Part shown: one piece after another, positions 1-5,660 of the stretch
How the letters are laid out: every line of letters begins with the position of its first letter
Position numbering within the stretch: position 1 is the first letter of the stretch
DNA from: Pseudomonadota bacterium
GTDB lineage: Bacteria; Pseudomonadota; Gammaproteobacteria; Burkholderiales; Burkholderiaceae_B
Assembly (NCBI GenBank): GCA_023388835.1
Contig: JAEWFK010000065.1
Span: 1 to 5,794, forward strand
Direction of reading: 5' to 3'
Length of the DNA: 5,794 nucleotides
The notes under the pieces: generated by a model
The model's database searches: none
Told to the model about the DNA's origin: nothing
The model's input: only the letters and a program-made list of their open reading frames with translations
Made by a program: the position numbers and the translations under genes

Positions 1-933
1 CGCCAGATCGAACGGCTGGGATTCCGGGCGGAAGATGTCCGGCATATCGTCTTGACGCACCTGGATTTCGACCATGCCGGAGGGCTGGACGATTTCCCCG
101 CAGCCACCGTACACATGTTGGGCGACGAGCGGCGCGCGGCATCGCAGCAGAAGACCTGGCTGGATAGGCAGCGGTATCGGCCGCAACAGTGGTCCAGCAA
201 GGACCGTTGGAAAGTCTATGACGCTCGCTCCGGGGAATCGTGGCATGGGTTCGAGCGGGTAGGGCCGCTTACGGGGCTGCCGTCGGAAATTCTGTTCGTG
301 CCGCTGATCGGCCACACATTGGGCCATGCGGGTATTGCGATCGACCGCGGTGATAAGTGGCTTTTCATGGCGGGCGATGCCTACTTTTTCCATCAGGAGA
401 TGCACGCCACGCGGCCTTGCTGCACCCCTGGCTTGCGTTTTTATCAATGGATGATGGACAAAGACCGAGCGCAGCGTCGGCATAACCAGGATCGCTTACG
501 CGGGTTGCTGAGCCAGAATGCCGGCAACATAGAGCTGTTTTGCAGTCATGATGTGAAGGAATTCGAGCGTCTGGCCGGCCGGCATCCTGGCGTGCCGTTG
601 GGCAGGGGCCAGGTTCAGTCGTTTACGGTCTTGCCCGCCGCTACGCGAATGCCGGATTCCAGGAACAGGCTTTGCCGAGTGAAAACTCACGTAAGCCTAT
701 TCACATCTTCAGGAAACACGCATGAAACCCGTACATACCCTTTTTGTCCTGACATTCAGCGCCGCGTTGTTGAGCCCTTCGACACAGGCGCAGACTGCGC
801 AGAACCCATCCAGTGGGCAGGCGCCGCCTCCGACCCGATCTGCGGTTCCGTCGCAACAACCAGGACAGTCTGTCGCCCCCGCCATGCCATCGGGTGCGAA
901 AGGCGGCGAACGCGGGTCGGCTTTGGCGGATGA
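1..933 (+). CDS. MBL-fold metallo-hydrolase, 5' end outside window, C-terminus anomalous
   Basis: The frame is open from base 1, so the start lies upstream. A TTG at 52 sits inside the first metal-binding strand and cannot be the start. Counting residues from base 1, the metallo-beta-lactamase signatures are HLDFDH at 20-25, GHTLGH at 104-109, AGDAYF at 124-129 and CSHD at 181-184, in the order expected for zinc hydrolases of the lactonase/glyoxalase II-like group (COG0491 type). The first motif is HxDxDH rather than the classical HxHxDH, so one usual metal ligand is Asp. The substrate cannot be told. Recognisable domain sequence ends near residue 194 (about base 582). The following 116 residues are Cys- and Arg-rich, resemble nothing I know, and from base 722 lie in a different frame over the DUF4142 gene. 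The family assignment is firm; the 3' end at 933 is doubtful and may reflect a frameshift or lost stop. Confidence 0.75.
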   Translation, partial: RQIERLGFRAEDVRHIVLTHLDFDHAGGLDDFPAATVHMLGDERRAASQQKTWLDRQRYRPQQWSSKDRWKVYDARSGESWHGFERVGPLTGLPSEILFVPLIGHTLGHAGIAIDRGDKWLFMAGDAYFFHQEMHATRPCCTPGLRFYQWMMDKDRAQRRHNQDRLRGLLSQNAGNIELFCSHDVKEFERLAGRHPGVPLGRGQVQSFTVLPAATRMPDSRNRLCRVKTHVSLFTSSGNTHETRTYPFCPDIQRRVVEPFDTGADCAEPIQWAGAASDPICGSVATTRTVCRPRHAIGCERRRTRVGFGG

Positions 934-1366
934 AGATCAGGCATTCCTCGAGAACGCTATACAGGGAAGCTATGCCGAAATCGAAGGCAGCCAGCTCGCT
1001 CTAGAAAAAACTGAAAACGCCGAGGTACGAAAATTTGCTGAACTGATGATCAAGGACCATGGCAAGATGGTCAAGGACGCTTCCACGCTGGCGACGAAGA
1101 AGGGACTCACGCCGCCTGACGGGCCGTCTGTTTTGCAAACCACCGAGATCACTGCTTTGAAGGCGCTCACCGGCGGCGCTTTTGACGCCATGTACGTCAA
1201 CCGAATTGGCGTCGCTTCACATGAGTCCACGGTCGAGATGTTCGAGAAAGCCAGCCAGGAAGTTCGAGATGCCGATGTAAAGGCCTTGGCTACCGATGCG
1301 CTGCCCAAGCTGCGCGATCATCTGAAGATGGCCCAGTCGCTGAACCAGAAGCAAGAGAAGCAGTAA
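722..1366 (+). CDS. Secreted DUF4142 (ferritin-like) protein
   Basis: This is a 214-residue protein. An N-terminal signal peptide (residues 1-23, hydrophobic core LFVLTFSAALL, probable cut after STQA) predicts export to the periplasm. Residues 24-68 form a Q/P/G/S-rich linker. Residues 72-207 match the DUF4142 pattern: an opening DQAFLENAIQGSYAEIEGS helix, then MIKDH at 109-113, a YVNRIGVASHEST helix at 158-170, and a closing DHLKMAQSL at 199-207. The repeated helical layout with His and acidic residues is why this family is placed in the ferritin-like clan. Its biochemical role is not established, and stress or envelope roles are only suggested for relatives. The ATG is chosen because AGGAA (711-715) precedes it by six bases and the signal peptide starts there. 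The 5' end overlaps the out-of-frame tail of the upstream hydrolase frame. No canonical terminator follows. Confidence 0.9.
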   Translation: MKPVHTLFVLTFSAALLSPSTQAQTAQNPSSGQAPPPTRSAVPSQQPGQSVAPAMPSGAKGGERGSALADEDQAFLENAIQGSYAEIEGSQLALEKTENAEVRKFAELMIKDHGKMVKDASTLATKKGLTPPDGPSVLQTTEITALKALTGGAFDAMYVNRIGVASHESTVEMFEKASQEVRDADVKALATDALPKLRDHLKMAQSLNQKQEKQ

Positions 1367-1389
1367 GCCATTTTGCGCAGCCACTGCTT
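1358..1389 (+). other. Stem across the DUF4142 stop codon
   Basis: AAGCAGT (1358-1364, running into the TAA) is the exact reverse complement of ACTGCTT (1383-1389), giving a 7-bp stem with an 18-base loop. No T-run follows, so it is not a standard intrinsic terminator. It could be a 3'-end stabilising structure, or chance. Confidence 0.25.
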
Positions 1390-1438
1390 GATCGTGGGTT
1401 CGGCTGCTGCGCGCGCGGCGTCATGCCGGAGCGCGTTG

Positions 1439-1459
1439 CGCACCTTTTCTGAAGGTGCG
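1439..1459. other. Perfect 8-bp hairpin downstream of the DUF4142 gene
   Basis: CGCACCTT (1439-1446) pairs exactly with AAGGTGCG (1452-1459) around a 5-base loop, and two G-T pairs could extend it outward. It lies 73 bases after the DUF4142 stop and just upstream of the predicted symporter promoter, where a transcription end would be expected. No U-run follows on either strand, so a Rho-independent terminator is not supported. A 3'-end processing stem or a protein-binding palindrome is possible. Confidence 0.4.
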
Positions 1460-1473
1460 TGCTGTCCCAATGT

Positions 1474-1503
1474 TTGACGTCGATATCATTCGACTGCTAA
1501 CAT
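1474..1503 (+). promoter_or_regulatory. Predicted sigma70 promoter of the symporter-dpkA operon
   Basis: TTGACG (1474-1479, five of six to the -35 consensus) and TAACAT (1498-1503, four of six to the -10) are separated by 18 bases. The -10 is preceded by TGC at 1495-1497, an extended -10 element. The site lies in a comparatively AT-rich patch of an otherwise GC-rich gene-free stretch and points at the symporter gene. Transcription would begin around 1506-1514, leaving a leader of roughly 340 nt. This is a pattern match only. Confidence 0.5.
1479..1494. promoter_or_regulatory. Candidate operator palindrome within the promoter spacer
   Basis: GTCGA (1479-1483) and TCGAC (1490-1494) are perfect inverted repeats with a 6-base AT-rich centre (TATCAT). 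They sit between the predicted -35 and -10 hexamers, touching the last base of the -35. A dimeric repressor bound here would block RNA polymerase. The LysR-type protein encoded at 4683-5654 is the only regulator in the window, but the site lacks an obvious T-N11-A LysR box, so another regulator is equally possible. Confidence 0.4.
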
Positions 1504-1509
1504 TCACCG

Positions 1510-1853
1510 CTTTAGAGCGACGGATGCCGTTTCCCCGCGCAGGGTAGGCCGCACTAAGCTGCGGTATGTTCAGGTGGTTTCGCCACCGTGCGCAAAACGA
1601 ATACCAAGCCATTCGGCGCTCTAGCCACGCTCAGGCGTGGCGTCACCCGTCCCCGGCCATGATGGCCGCAGTGTTGCGTCCCCGTGCCGCAACCCGGGCG
1701 TTTTCATTATTCGCTTTCGTTGCCCCGCGCCCGACGCGGAAAAAGAGCGATGCCGCAGACATGGATCTGCGGCCCGAGCATGGCCGTGCGCCCGCATTTC
1801 GTCGAGCACGCGACAGAGCCATCCGCCGCAGCGAAAGTCTGATTGGAGTACGC
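1510..1853 (+). promoter_or_regulatory. Long hairpin-rich leader before the symporter; no gene seen
   Basis: This is most of the 487-base gene-free stretch 1367-1853. If the promoter at 1474-1503 is used, it is transcribed as a 5' leader. Short inverted repeats follow one another: CCGCA/TGCGG (1549-1564), GGTGG/CCACC (1573-1587), GCCACGC-tcag-GCGTGGC (1624-1641), CGGCCAT-g-ATGGCCG (1654-1668), GTTGCG/CGCAAC (1673-1693), CCGCG/CGCGG (1725-1739) and GCCGCAGA-6nt-TCTGCGGC (1752-1773). CGGCC/GGCCG (1770-1786) competes with the last stem. The 8-bp and 7-bp stems with short loops are the ones least expected by chance. I recognise no known riboswitch core and no terminator with a U-run. The open frame across it is Arg-rich and reads as non-coding. 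Confidence 0.4.
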
Positions 1854-3473
1854 ATGCACCAGCTTTCCCTAACCACGGTCCTTCTGTTGCTCATTGGGTT
1901 CTACGGTATTTCCTTTTTCATGACTTTACGAATAGGAAAGAAGGAAGAGTGTGCCGACGGCTACATGACGTCTAACGGATCGATAGGTTTCGGGATGTCG
2001 GCAGCCAGCATGACCGCCACCTGGGTGTGGGCGGCCTCCATCTACGCGGCAGCGAGCTCCGGCTACAAGTACGGATTGTCGGGCGCCATTCACTATGGCT
2101 TCTGGGGGGCATTGATGATCTTGTTCGTCTATCCCTTCGGACGTCGCTTCCGGGAAGTCGCGCCGCAAGCCCACACCCTCGCCGAAATCATGCATGCGCG
2201 CCACGGCCGCTGCAGCCAGATGATTCTCGCGGTGTCCAATGTGTTGGGCAGCGTCATCAGCCTGATGGTGAACTTCACGGCGGCGGGGGCGCTGGTCTCG
2301 ATGCTGTCGCCCCTCAGCTTCATGCAGGGCGTTCTGATCGTTGCGTTCGGTGTGCTGTCCTACACCTTGTGGTCGGGTTTCCGTGCATCGGTGCTCACCG
2401 ACTTTGCGCAGTTGGTCGCCATGATCTTTGCTGCGGTGTTGATCATTCCCTTTCTGTTCTTCACTTTGGGCGGCTCGGACCTTTTCGTGGAAGGCTGGCA
2501 CCGGCTCGACGCGGAACAAGCCAGCTTCTTCTCGAAGAAGGCGCTGCTGGAGCAGGGGGCGCCGTATTTCGTCGCGGTACTGGCCTATGCCATTGGCAAC
2601 CAGACGATTGCGCAGCGCCTGTTCGCGGTGCGTGAGGACTTGATCAAACCGACCTTCATCACGGCCACGATCGGCTACGGCTCCATCGTGATCGGCCTTG
2701 GCATGCTGGGCTTCCTGGCGTTGCTGGGTGGAATCGTGCCCGTCGGCGGCGACCTGAATAACCTCGTTCCCGGCATGGCCGCGACCTATCTGCCGCCTGC
2801 CTTGATCTGTCTCTTCTTCATTCTGATCATTGGTTCGCTGTCCTCCACGGCGGATTCCGACCTGTCGGCCCTGTCCAGTATTGTGATGGCGGACGTCTAT
2901 GGCAAGAACCTGGCGCGTGGAAACCCCAACCCGAAGACCATGTTGTGGATAGGCCGACTGACCATGATCGTAGCCACTGCGCTGGGCGTCTGTTTCGCTT
3001 ATCTGCGCCTGGATATTCTTTCCATGCTGGTGTTCGTCGGGGCGTTGTGGGGTGCCATCGTGTTCCCCGTGATCGTCAGCCTGTACTGGGATCGCGTGAA
3101 CAATCTGGCGTTCACGAGTTCTGTCCTGGCCGCGTTCGCTGCCTTCATGCTCACTCGCTTTGGGCTGGTGCCCATGGACGGGGTAGCGGGAGTGGCGGCT
3201 GAATTCGTCGCCTCTGTGGGCGCCGGCGTGGTGATTGGTTTGATGGCCTTCGGGTTGTTGGGCAAGCGTGTCGGCCTGGTCTTGGGTCTGATTGCCGCTC
3301 TTGTCACATTGCCCATGGCGCTGGGCGCTCTGCGCGACTACCCGGTTCTGATGAGTTCCTTGCTGGCTTACGGAGTCAGCGCGATTGTGTGCACGGTGGT
3401 CTCGCTGCAGAGCCGCAAGCAATTCGACTTCGATGTGATCGGCGAGCAGGTGACCAACTATCAAGCTGCTTAA
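1854..3473 (+). CDS. Sodium:solute symporter (SSS family, Dur3-like)
   Basis: This 539-residue inner-membrane protein has about 13 hydrophobic segments and belongs to the solute:sodium symporter family. The region around residues 44-85 (an ASMTATWVWAAS helix, then YKYGLSGAIHYGFWGA) and APQAHTLAEIMHARHG at 103-118 resemble the urea/polyamine transporter Dur3 branch. SSS landmarks also include the LWSGFRASVLTDFAQ segment (172-186), NQTIAQRLFAVRE (249-261) and SLSSTADSDLSALSS (328-342), where the family places Ser/Thr ligands of the conserved sodium site. The ATG is chosen because GGAG (1845-1848) lies five bases upstream and the first transmembrane helix starts at once; the frame upstream to 1566 is Arg-rich and unlike a protein. 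Two downstream genes in the same orientation suggest an operon whose substrate is linked to the DpkA-like reductase, for example an amino or imino acid. Urea is unlikely, since no urea-degrading gene is nearby, but the window is short. Confidence 0.9.
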   Translation: MHQLSLTTVLLLLIGFYGISFFMTLRIGKKEECADGYMTSNGSIGFGMSAASMTATWVWAASIYAAASSGYKYGLSGAIHYGFWGALMILFVYPFGRRFREVAPQAHTLAEIMHARHGRCSQMILAVSNVLGSVISLMVNFTAAGALVSMLSPLSFMQGVLIVAFGVLSYTLWSGFRASVLTDFAQLVAMIFAAVLIIPFLFFTLGGSDLFVEGWHRLDAEQASFFSKKALLEQGAPYFVAVLAYAIGNQTIAQRLFAVREDLIKPTFITATIGYGSIVIGLGMLGFLALLGGIVPVGGDLNNLVPGMAATYLPPALICLFFILIIGSLSSTADSDLSALSSIVMADVYGKNLARGNPNPKTMLWIGRLTMIVATALGVCFAYLRLDILSMLVFVGALWGAIVFPVIVSLYWDRVNNLAFTSSVLAAFAAFMLTRFGLVPMDGVAGVAAEFVASVGAGVVIGLMAFGLLGKRVGLVLGLIAALVTLPMALGALRDYPVLMSSLLAYGVSAIVCTVVSLQSRKQFDFDVIGEQVTNYQAA

Positions 3474-3478
3474 AGGCC

Positions 3479-3507
3479 CTGCAAGGCGGTCTTGCGGCCG
3501 CCTGCAG
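3479..3507 (+). other. Intergenic hairpin between symporter and small-subunit gene
   Basis: CTGCaAGGCGG (3479-3489) pairs with CCGCCTGCAG (3498-3507): ten base pairs with a single bulged A at 3483 and an 8-base loop. It starts six bases after the symporter stop and fills about half of the 65-base gap. Only TTT follows, so it is a weak terminator at best. It may stabilise the upstream transcript end or set the relative expression of the two membrane proteins. Confidence 0.5.
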
Positions 3508-3538
3508 TTTCGGATATGGCAACGATAAGGAGATTTTC

Positions 3539-3670
3539 ATGGAAAACTTGTTTCTGACGGTGTACGTTCTGGTGTGGCCGGTGCTCGCGGCCGCTGTCCT
3601 GGCTGTGCTTTCTTACGGTGTCTGGAAGGATATTTCGCAGGCCAGGCGCGACGGCGATCATCTGGTGTAA
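3539..3670 (+). CDS. 43-residue membrane protein, putative transporter small subunit
   Basis: This 43-residue protein has one strongly hydrophobic helix (about residues 5-28, LFLTVYVLVWPVLAAAVLAV and on), then a short polar tail ending KDISQARRDGDHLV, probably cytoplasmic because of its Lys/Arg. The start is well supported by AAGGAG (3527-3532) six bases upstream of ATG, the best Shine-Dalgarno in the window. Size, single helix and position directly after a sodium:solute symporter match a family of roughly 43-residue proteins annotated as putative transporter small subunits. Their function is unproven; a role in folding, stability or activity of the symporter is inferred, by analogy with the small subunits of other secondary transporters. 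It lies 65 bases after the symporter and 41 bases before the reductase gene. It is easily missed by gene callers with a length cut-off. Confidence 0.85.
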   Translation: MENLFLTVYVLVWPVLAAAVLAVLSYGVWKDISQARRDGDHLV

Positions 3671-3676
3671 TCCAGC

Positions 3677-3691
3677 GAGAGACCTTCTCTC
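3677..3691 (+). other. Small stem-loop before the dpkA ribosome binding site
   Basis: GAGAG (3677-3681) and CTCTC (3687-3691) form a 5-bp stem with a 5-base loop in the 41-base gap before the reductase gene. It ends five bases before the AAAAGGA Shine-Dalgarno (3697-3703) and leaves it exposed. It is short enough to be chance. Confidence 0.2.
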
Positions 3692-3711
3692 CCTACAAAA
3701 GGACGCACGGC

Positions 3712-4767
3712 ATGCAGACCTCAGGCTCTGATCAGGGATTTGCCACGACCCGACCCGGGTACGAGCGCCTTCCGTTACAGGACCTCATCGCCGTGCTTGC
3801 CCGGGTCTTCGAGCGTAACGGGACGTCGGTCGAAGTGGCCGGCATCCTGGCGCGCAACGTGGGCGAGGCCCAGCGCGACGGCTCCGACAGTCACGGCATC
3901 TTCCGTGTTCCCGGGTATTTGTCCACACTGGCAAGCGGCTGGGTCGACGGCCGCGCGGTCCCCGTCGTGACGGGCGCCGCCCCGTCCTTCGTCACCGTCG
4001 ACGCGCGGAATGGCTTCGCCCAGCCTGCACACCTGGCGGCCCAAGCGCTCTTGCTTGAAAAGGTGCGCACCAACGGCATTGCACTGCTGGCCATCCACGA
4101 TTCTCATCACTTCGCTGCGCTGTGGCCGGACGTCGAGCCCTACGCCCGCCGGGGTCTGGTTGCCCTCACGTTCGTCAACAGCATGGCTTGTGTGGTGCCT
4201 CACGGCGCCAAACGCCCGCTATTCGGCACCAACCCGATTGCATTCGCCGCCCCGCGCAGCGGAGGCGACCCGCTGGTCTTCGATCTGGCCACGAGCGCGA
4301 TCGCCCATGGCGACGTGCAAATAGCAGCTCGAGAAGGCCATGAACTGCCTGACGGTTATGGCGTTGATCGTCATGGCGAGCCGACTCGCGACCCCAAAGC
4401 CGTCCTCGATGGCGGGGCCTTGCTGCCCTTCGGCGGACATAAAGGCTCGGCGCTGTCCATGATGGTGGAGCTGCTGGCGGCGGCCCTGACAGGCGGCAAT
4501 TTTTCTTTCGACTTCAGCTGGGCCGGGCACCCTGGCGCCCAGACACCGCGCACCGGCCAACTGCTGATCATCATCGACCCAGCCAGAAGTTCCGGCGCCG
4601 GCTTCGCTGCGCGTGCCGAAGGCCTGGTGCAGGCGCTGCACGATGCGGGTCAGGAGCGCCTGCCCGGAGACCGACGCTATCGTCAGCGCCGTGATTCCGA
4701 GTCGTTTGGCGTCGAACTGCCGGTGGCCGAGCTGGCTACGCTGCGCGCGCTGGCTGGCGATTCGTAG
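3712..4767 (+). CDS. dpkA: Delta1-piperideine-2-carboxylate / delta1-pyrroline-2-carboxylate reductase
   Basis: This 351-residue protein belongs to the malate/L-lactate dehydrogenase-like (Ldh2/YlbC) family and closely resembles Pseudomonas DpkA, as I recall that sequence. DpkA reduces delta1-piperideine-2-carboxylate to L-pipecolate in D-lysine breakdown and delta1-pyrroline-2-carboxylate to L-proline, preferring NADPH, in the cytoplasm. Matching segments are AQRDGSDSHGIFRVPGYLSTLASGWVDG (from 53), IHDSHHFAALWPDVEP (from 128), CVVPHGAKRPLFGTNPIAFAAP (from 160), DLATSAIAHGDVQIAAREG (from 191) and LLPFGGHKGSALSMMVELLAAALTGG (from 237). The conserved DSHG (59-62) carries the family's active-site Ser-His pair. 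The ATG at 3712 is chosen because AAAAGGA (3697-3703) lies eight bases upstream and the length fits the family (about 340); the frame further upstream crosses the small-subunit gene. It is the last gene of the symporter operon and ends in tandem TAG codons, with its last 85 bases overlapping the convergent lysR-type gene. Confidence 0.9.
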   Translation: MQTSGSDQGFATTRPGYERLPLQDLIAVLARVFERNGTSVEVAGILARNVGEAQRDGSDSHGIFRVPGYLSTLASGWVDGRAVPVVTGAAPSFVTVDARNGFAQPAHLAAQALLLEKVRTNGIALLAIHDSHHFAALWPDVEPYARRGLVALTFVNSMACVVPHGAKRPLFGTNPIAFAAPRSGGDPLVFDLATSAIAHGDVQIAAREGHELPDGYGVDRHGEPTRDPKAVLDGGALLPFGGHKGSALSMMVELLAAALTGGNFSFDFSWAGHPGAQTPRTGQLLIIIDPARSSGAGFAARAEGLVQALHDAGQERLPGDRRYRQRRDSESFGVELPVAELATLRALAGDS

Positions 4768-5654
4768 TAGGCCAGCACCATTTGCCGCATGGTCTCGGCG
4801 GCGGGGCCCAGGCCGGGATGCTTGCGCCGTACGAGTCCTAAAGGGCGCTGGATGCCTGGCGCGGCAAGCGGCCGGGTATGCAACCGCCGGTGAGCGATAA
4901 GCTCGGCAGCGGTTTCAGGCAAGGCGCTGACACCCAGATCTTGCGCCACGAGGGCGCCGATGGTCGCAATGTGATGGACTTCGAACGCAGGGGTAAAGCG
5001 AATGCCTTGGGCGTCCAGCGCCCGATCAATATATTGGCGCACGCTGGCGGCGGGCGGCATGGACGCATGCGGCCAAGCCAGACTGTCTCGCAATACGATG
5101 GCGCCTGATTCCTTTGCCAGGGGGTGGCCCGGCGAACACAGCAAAACGAAGTGGTCCTGGGTCAATGGCTCATATGCGAGGTCCTCGTGCCTGGGGTGGG
5201 CTGCCGTCAATGCGAAATCGACTTTTCCTTCCCTGACTTGTTCAAAAGCGTCCGACGATAGCGTTTCGGTGACGGAGAGGCGTACCTGAGGATAGCGGGC
5301 ATGGAAGCGGGCGAAGAGCTCAGGCACCAGCCCGGCAGTAAGCGAGGGCAGGGCGGCCACGGACACCTTGCCCTGGCGTAGCGCGGTCGTGTCCTGGATG
5401 GTCTGTACGGCCTTGCGCGTCTGATTGAGGATTTCAGCGGCGTACTCGGCAAAGGCCTGCCCCGCTGCGGTCAGCGTGACCGAGCGGGTCGTGCGCTCAA
5501 AAAGCCGCGCGCCCACCTGAGCTTCCAGGCGGGCGATCAAGGCGGAAAGGGCCGACTGGGTGAGATGCAGCTGCGCGGCCGCCTGGCCGAAATTGCAGGT
5601 GTGGCTCAGCGCCAGAAAGGCCCTCAGGTCCCTGGTGGAGAGATTGACTTCCAC
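4683..5654 (-). CDS. LysR-type transcriptional regulator
   Basis: This 323-residue protein has the LysR layout. A winged helix-turn-helix spans residues 5-64 (LRAFLALSHTCNFGQAAAQLHLTQSALSALIARLE, then LFERTTRSVTLTAAG). A linker helix follows to about 90, and the effector-binding domain runs from about 95 to 295 (starting GKVSVAALPSL, with HHIATIGALVAQDLGVSALPE at 227-247). The start is GTG at 5654: an in-frame TGA lies nine bases upstream and no better start precedes the helix-turn-helix. I see no Shine-Dalgarno at proper spacing (an AGGAGA lies about 26 bases away), which suggests coupling to translation of the Bug gene that ends six bases earlier. The protein is longer than the usual 300 or so residues; the extra Ser-rich tail from about residue 297 is encoded entirely by the antisense of dpkA. 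Targets are unknown; the receptor gene and the symporter operon are candidates. Confidence 0.9.
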   Translation of the reverse strand: MEVNLSTRDLRAFLALSHTCNFGQAAAQLHLTQSALSALIARLEAQVGARLFERTTRSVTLTAAGQAFAEYAAEILNQTRKAVQTIQDTTALRQGKVSVAALPSLTAGLVPELFARFHARYPQVRLSVTETLSSDAFEQVREGKVDFALTAAHPRHEDLAYEPLTQDHFVLLCSPGHPLAKESGAIVLRDSLAWPHASMPPAASVRQYIDRALDAQGIRFTPAFEVHHIATIGALVAQDLGVSALPETAAELIAHRRLHTRPLAAPGIQRPLGLVRRKHPGLGPAAETMRQMVLAYYESPASARSVASSATGSSTPNDSESRR

Positions 5655-5660
5655 TCGTGA

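Noticed and set aside
52..54. TTG as the start of the MBL-fold gene
   Set aside because: The frame is open to the window edge and the codon lies inside the first metal-binding strand, so the real start is upstream.
672..701. TTGCCG ... CCTATT as a promoter for the DUF4142 gene
   Set aside because: Poor match at the -10, with spacing that works only for a weak hexamer; the GAGT-gaaa-ACTC stem at 677-688 is only four base pairs.
1681..1704. CCCG/CGGG stem followed by TTTT as an intrinsic terminator or attenuator in the leader
   Set aside because: Only four base pairs with a 10-base loop, and two bases separate it from a four-T run; too weak to call, although it would compete with the stem 1673-1693.
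1566..1853. N-terminal extension of the symporter from an ATG at 1566
   Set aside because: The 96 extra residues are Arg/Ala-rich with no membrane or signal character, and ATG 1854 has a good GGAG and begins directly with the first transmembrane helix.
1926..3464. Very long open frame on the minus strand antisense to the symporter gene
   Set aside because: Its product is rich in Gln, His, Arg and Asp with no domain pattern, as expected from reading a hydrophobic GC-rich gene backwards; the plus-strand symporter is unmistakable.
3574..3711. Longer dpkA starting at 3574
   Set aside because: It would overlap the well-supported 43-residue gene, adds sequence unlike the family, and ATG 3712 has its own AAGGA at eight bases.
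3775..4203. Minus-strand open frame antisense to dpkA
   Set aside because: It lacks a recognisable domain or ribosome site and mirrors the codon bias of dpkA on the other strand.
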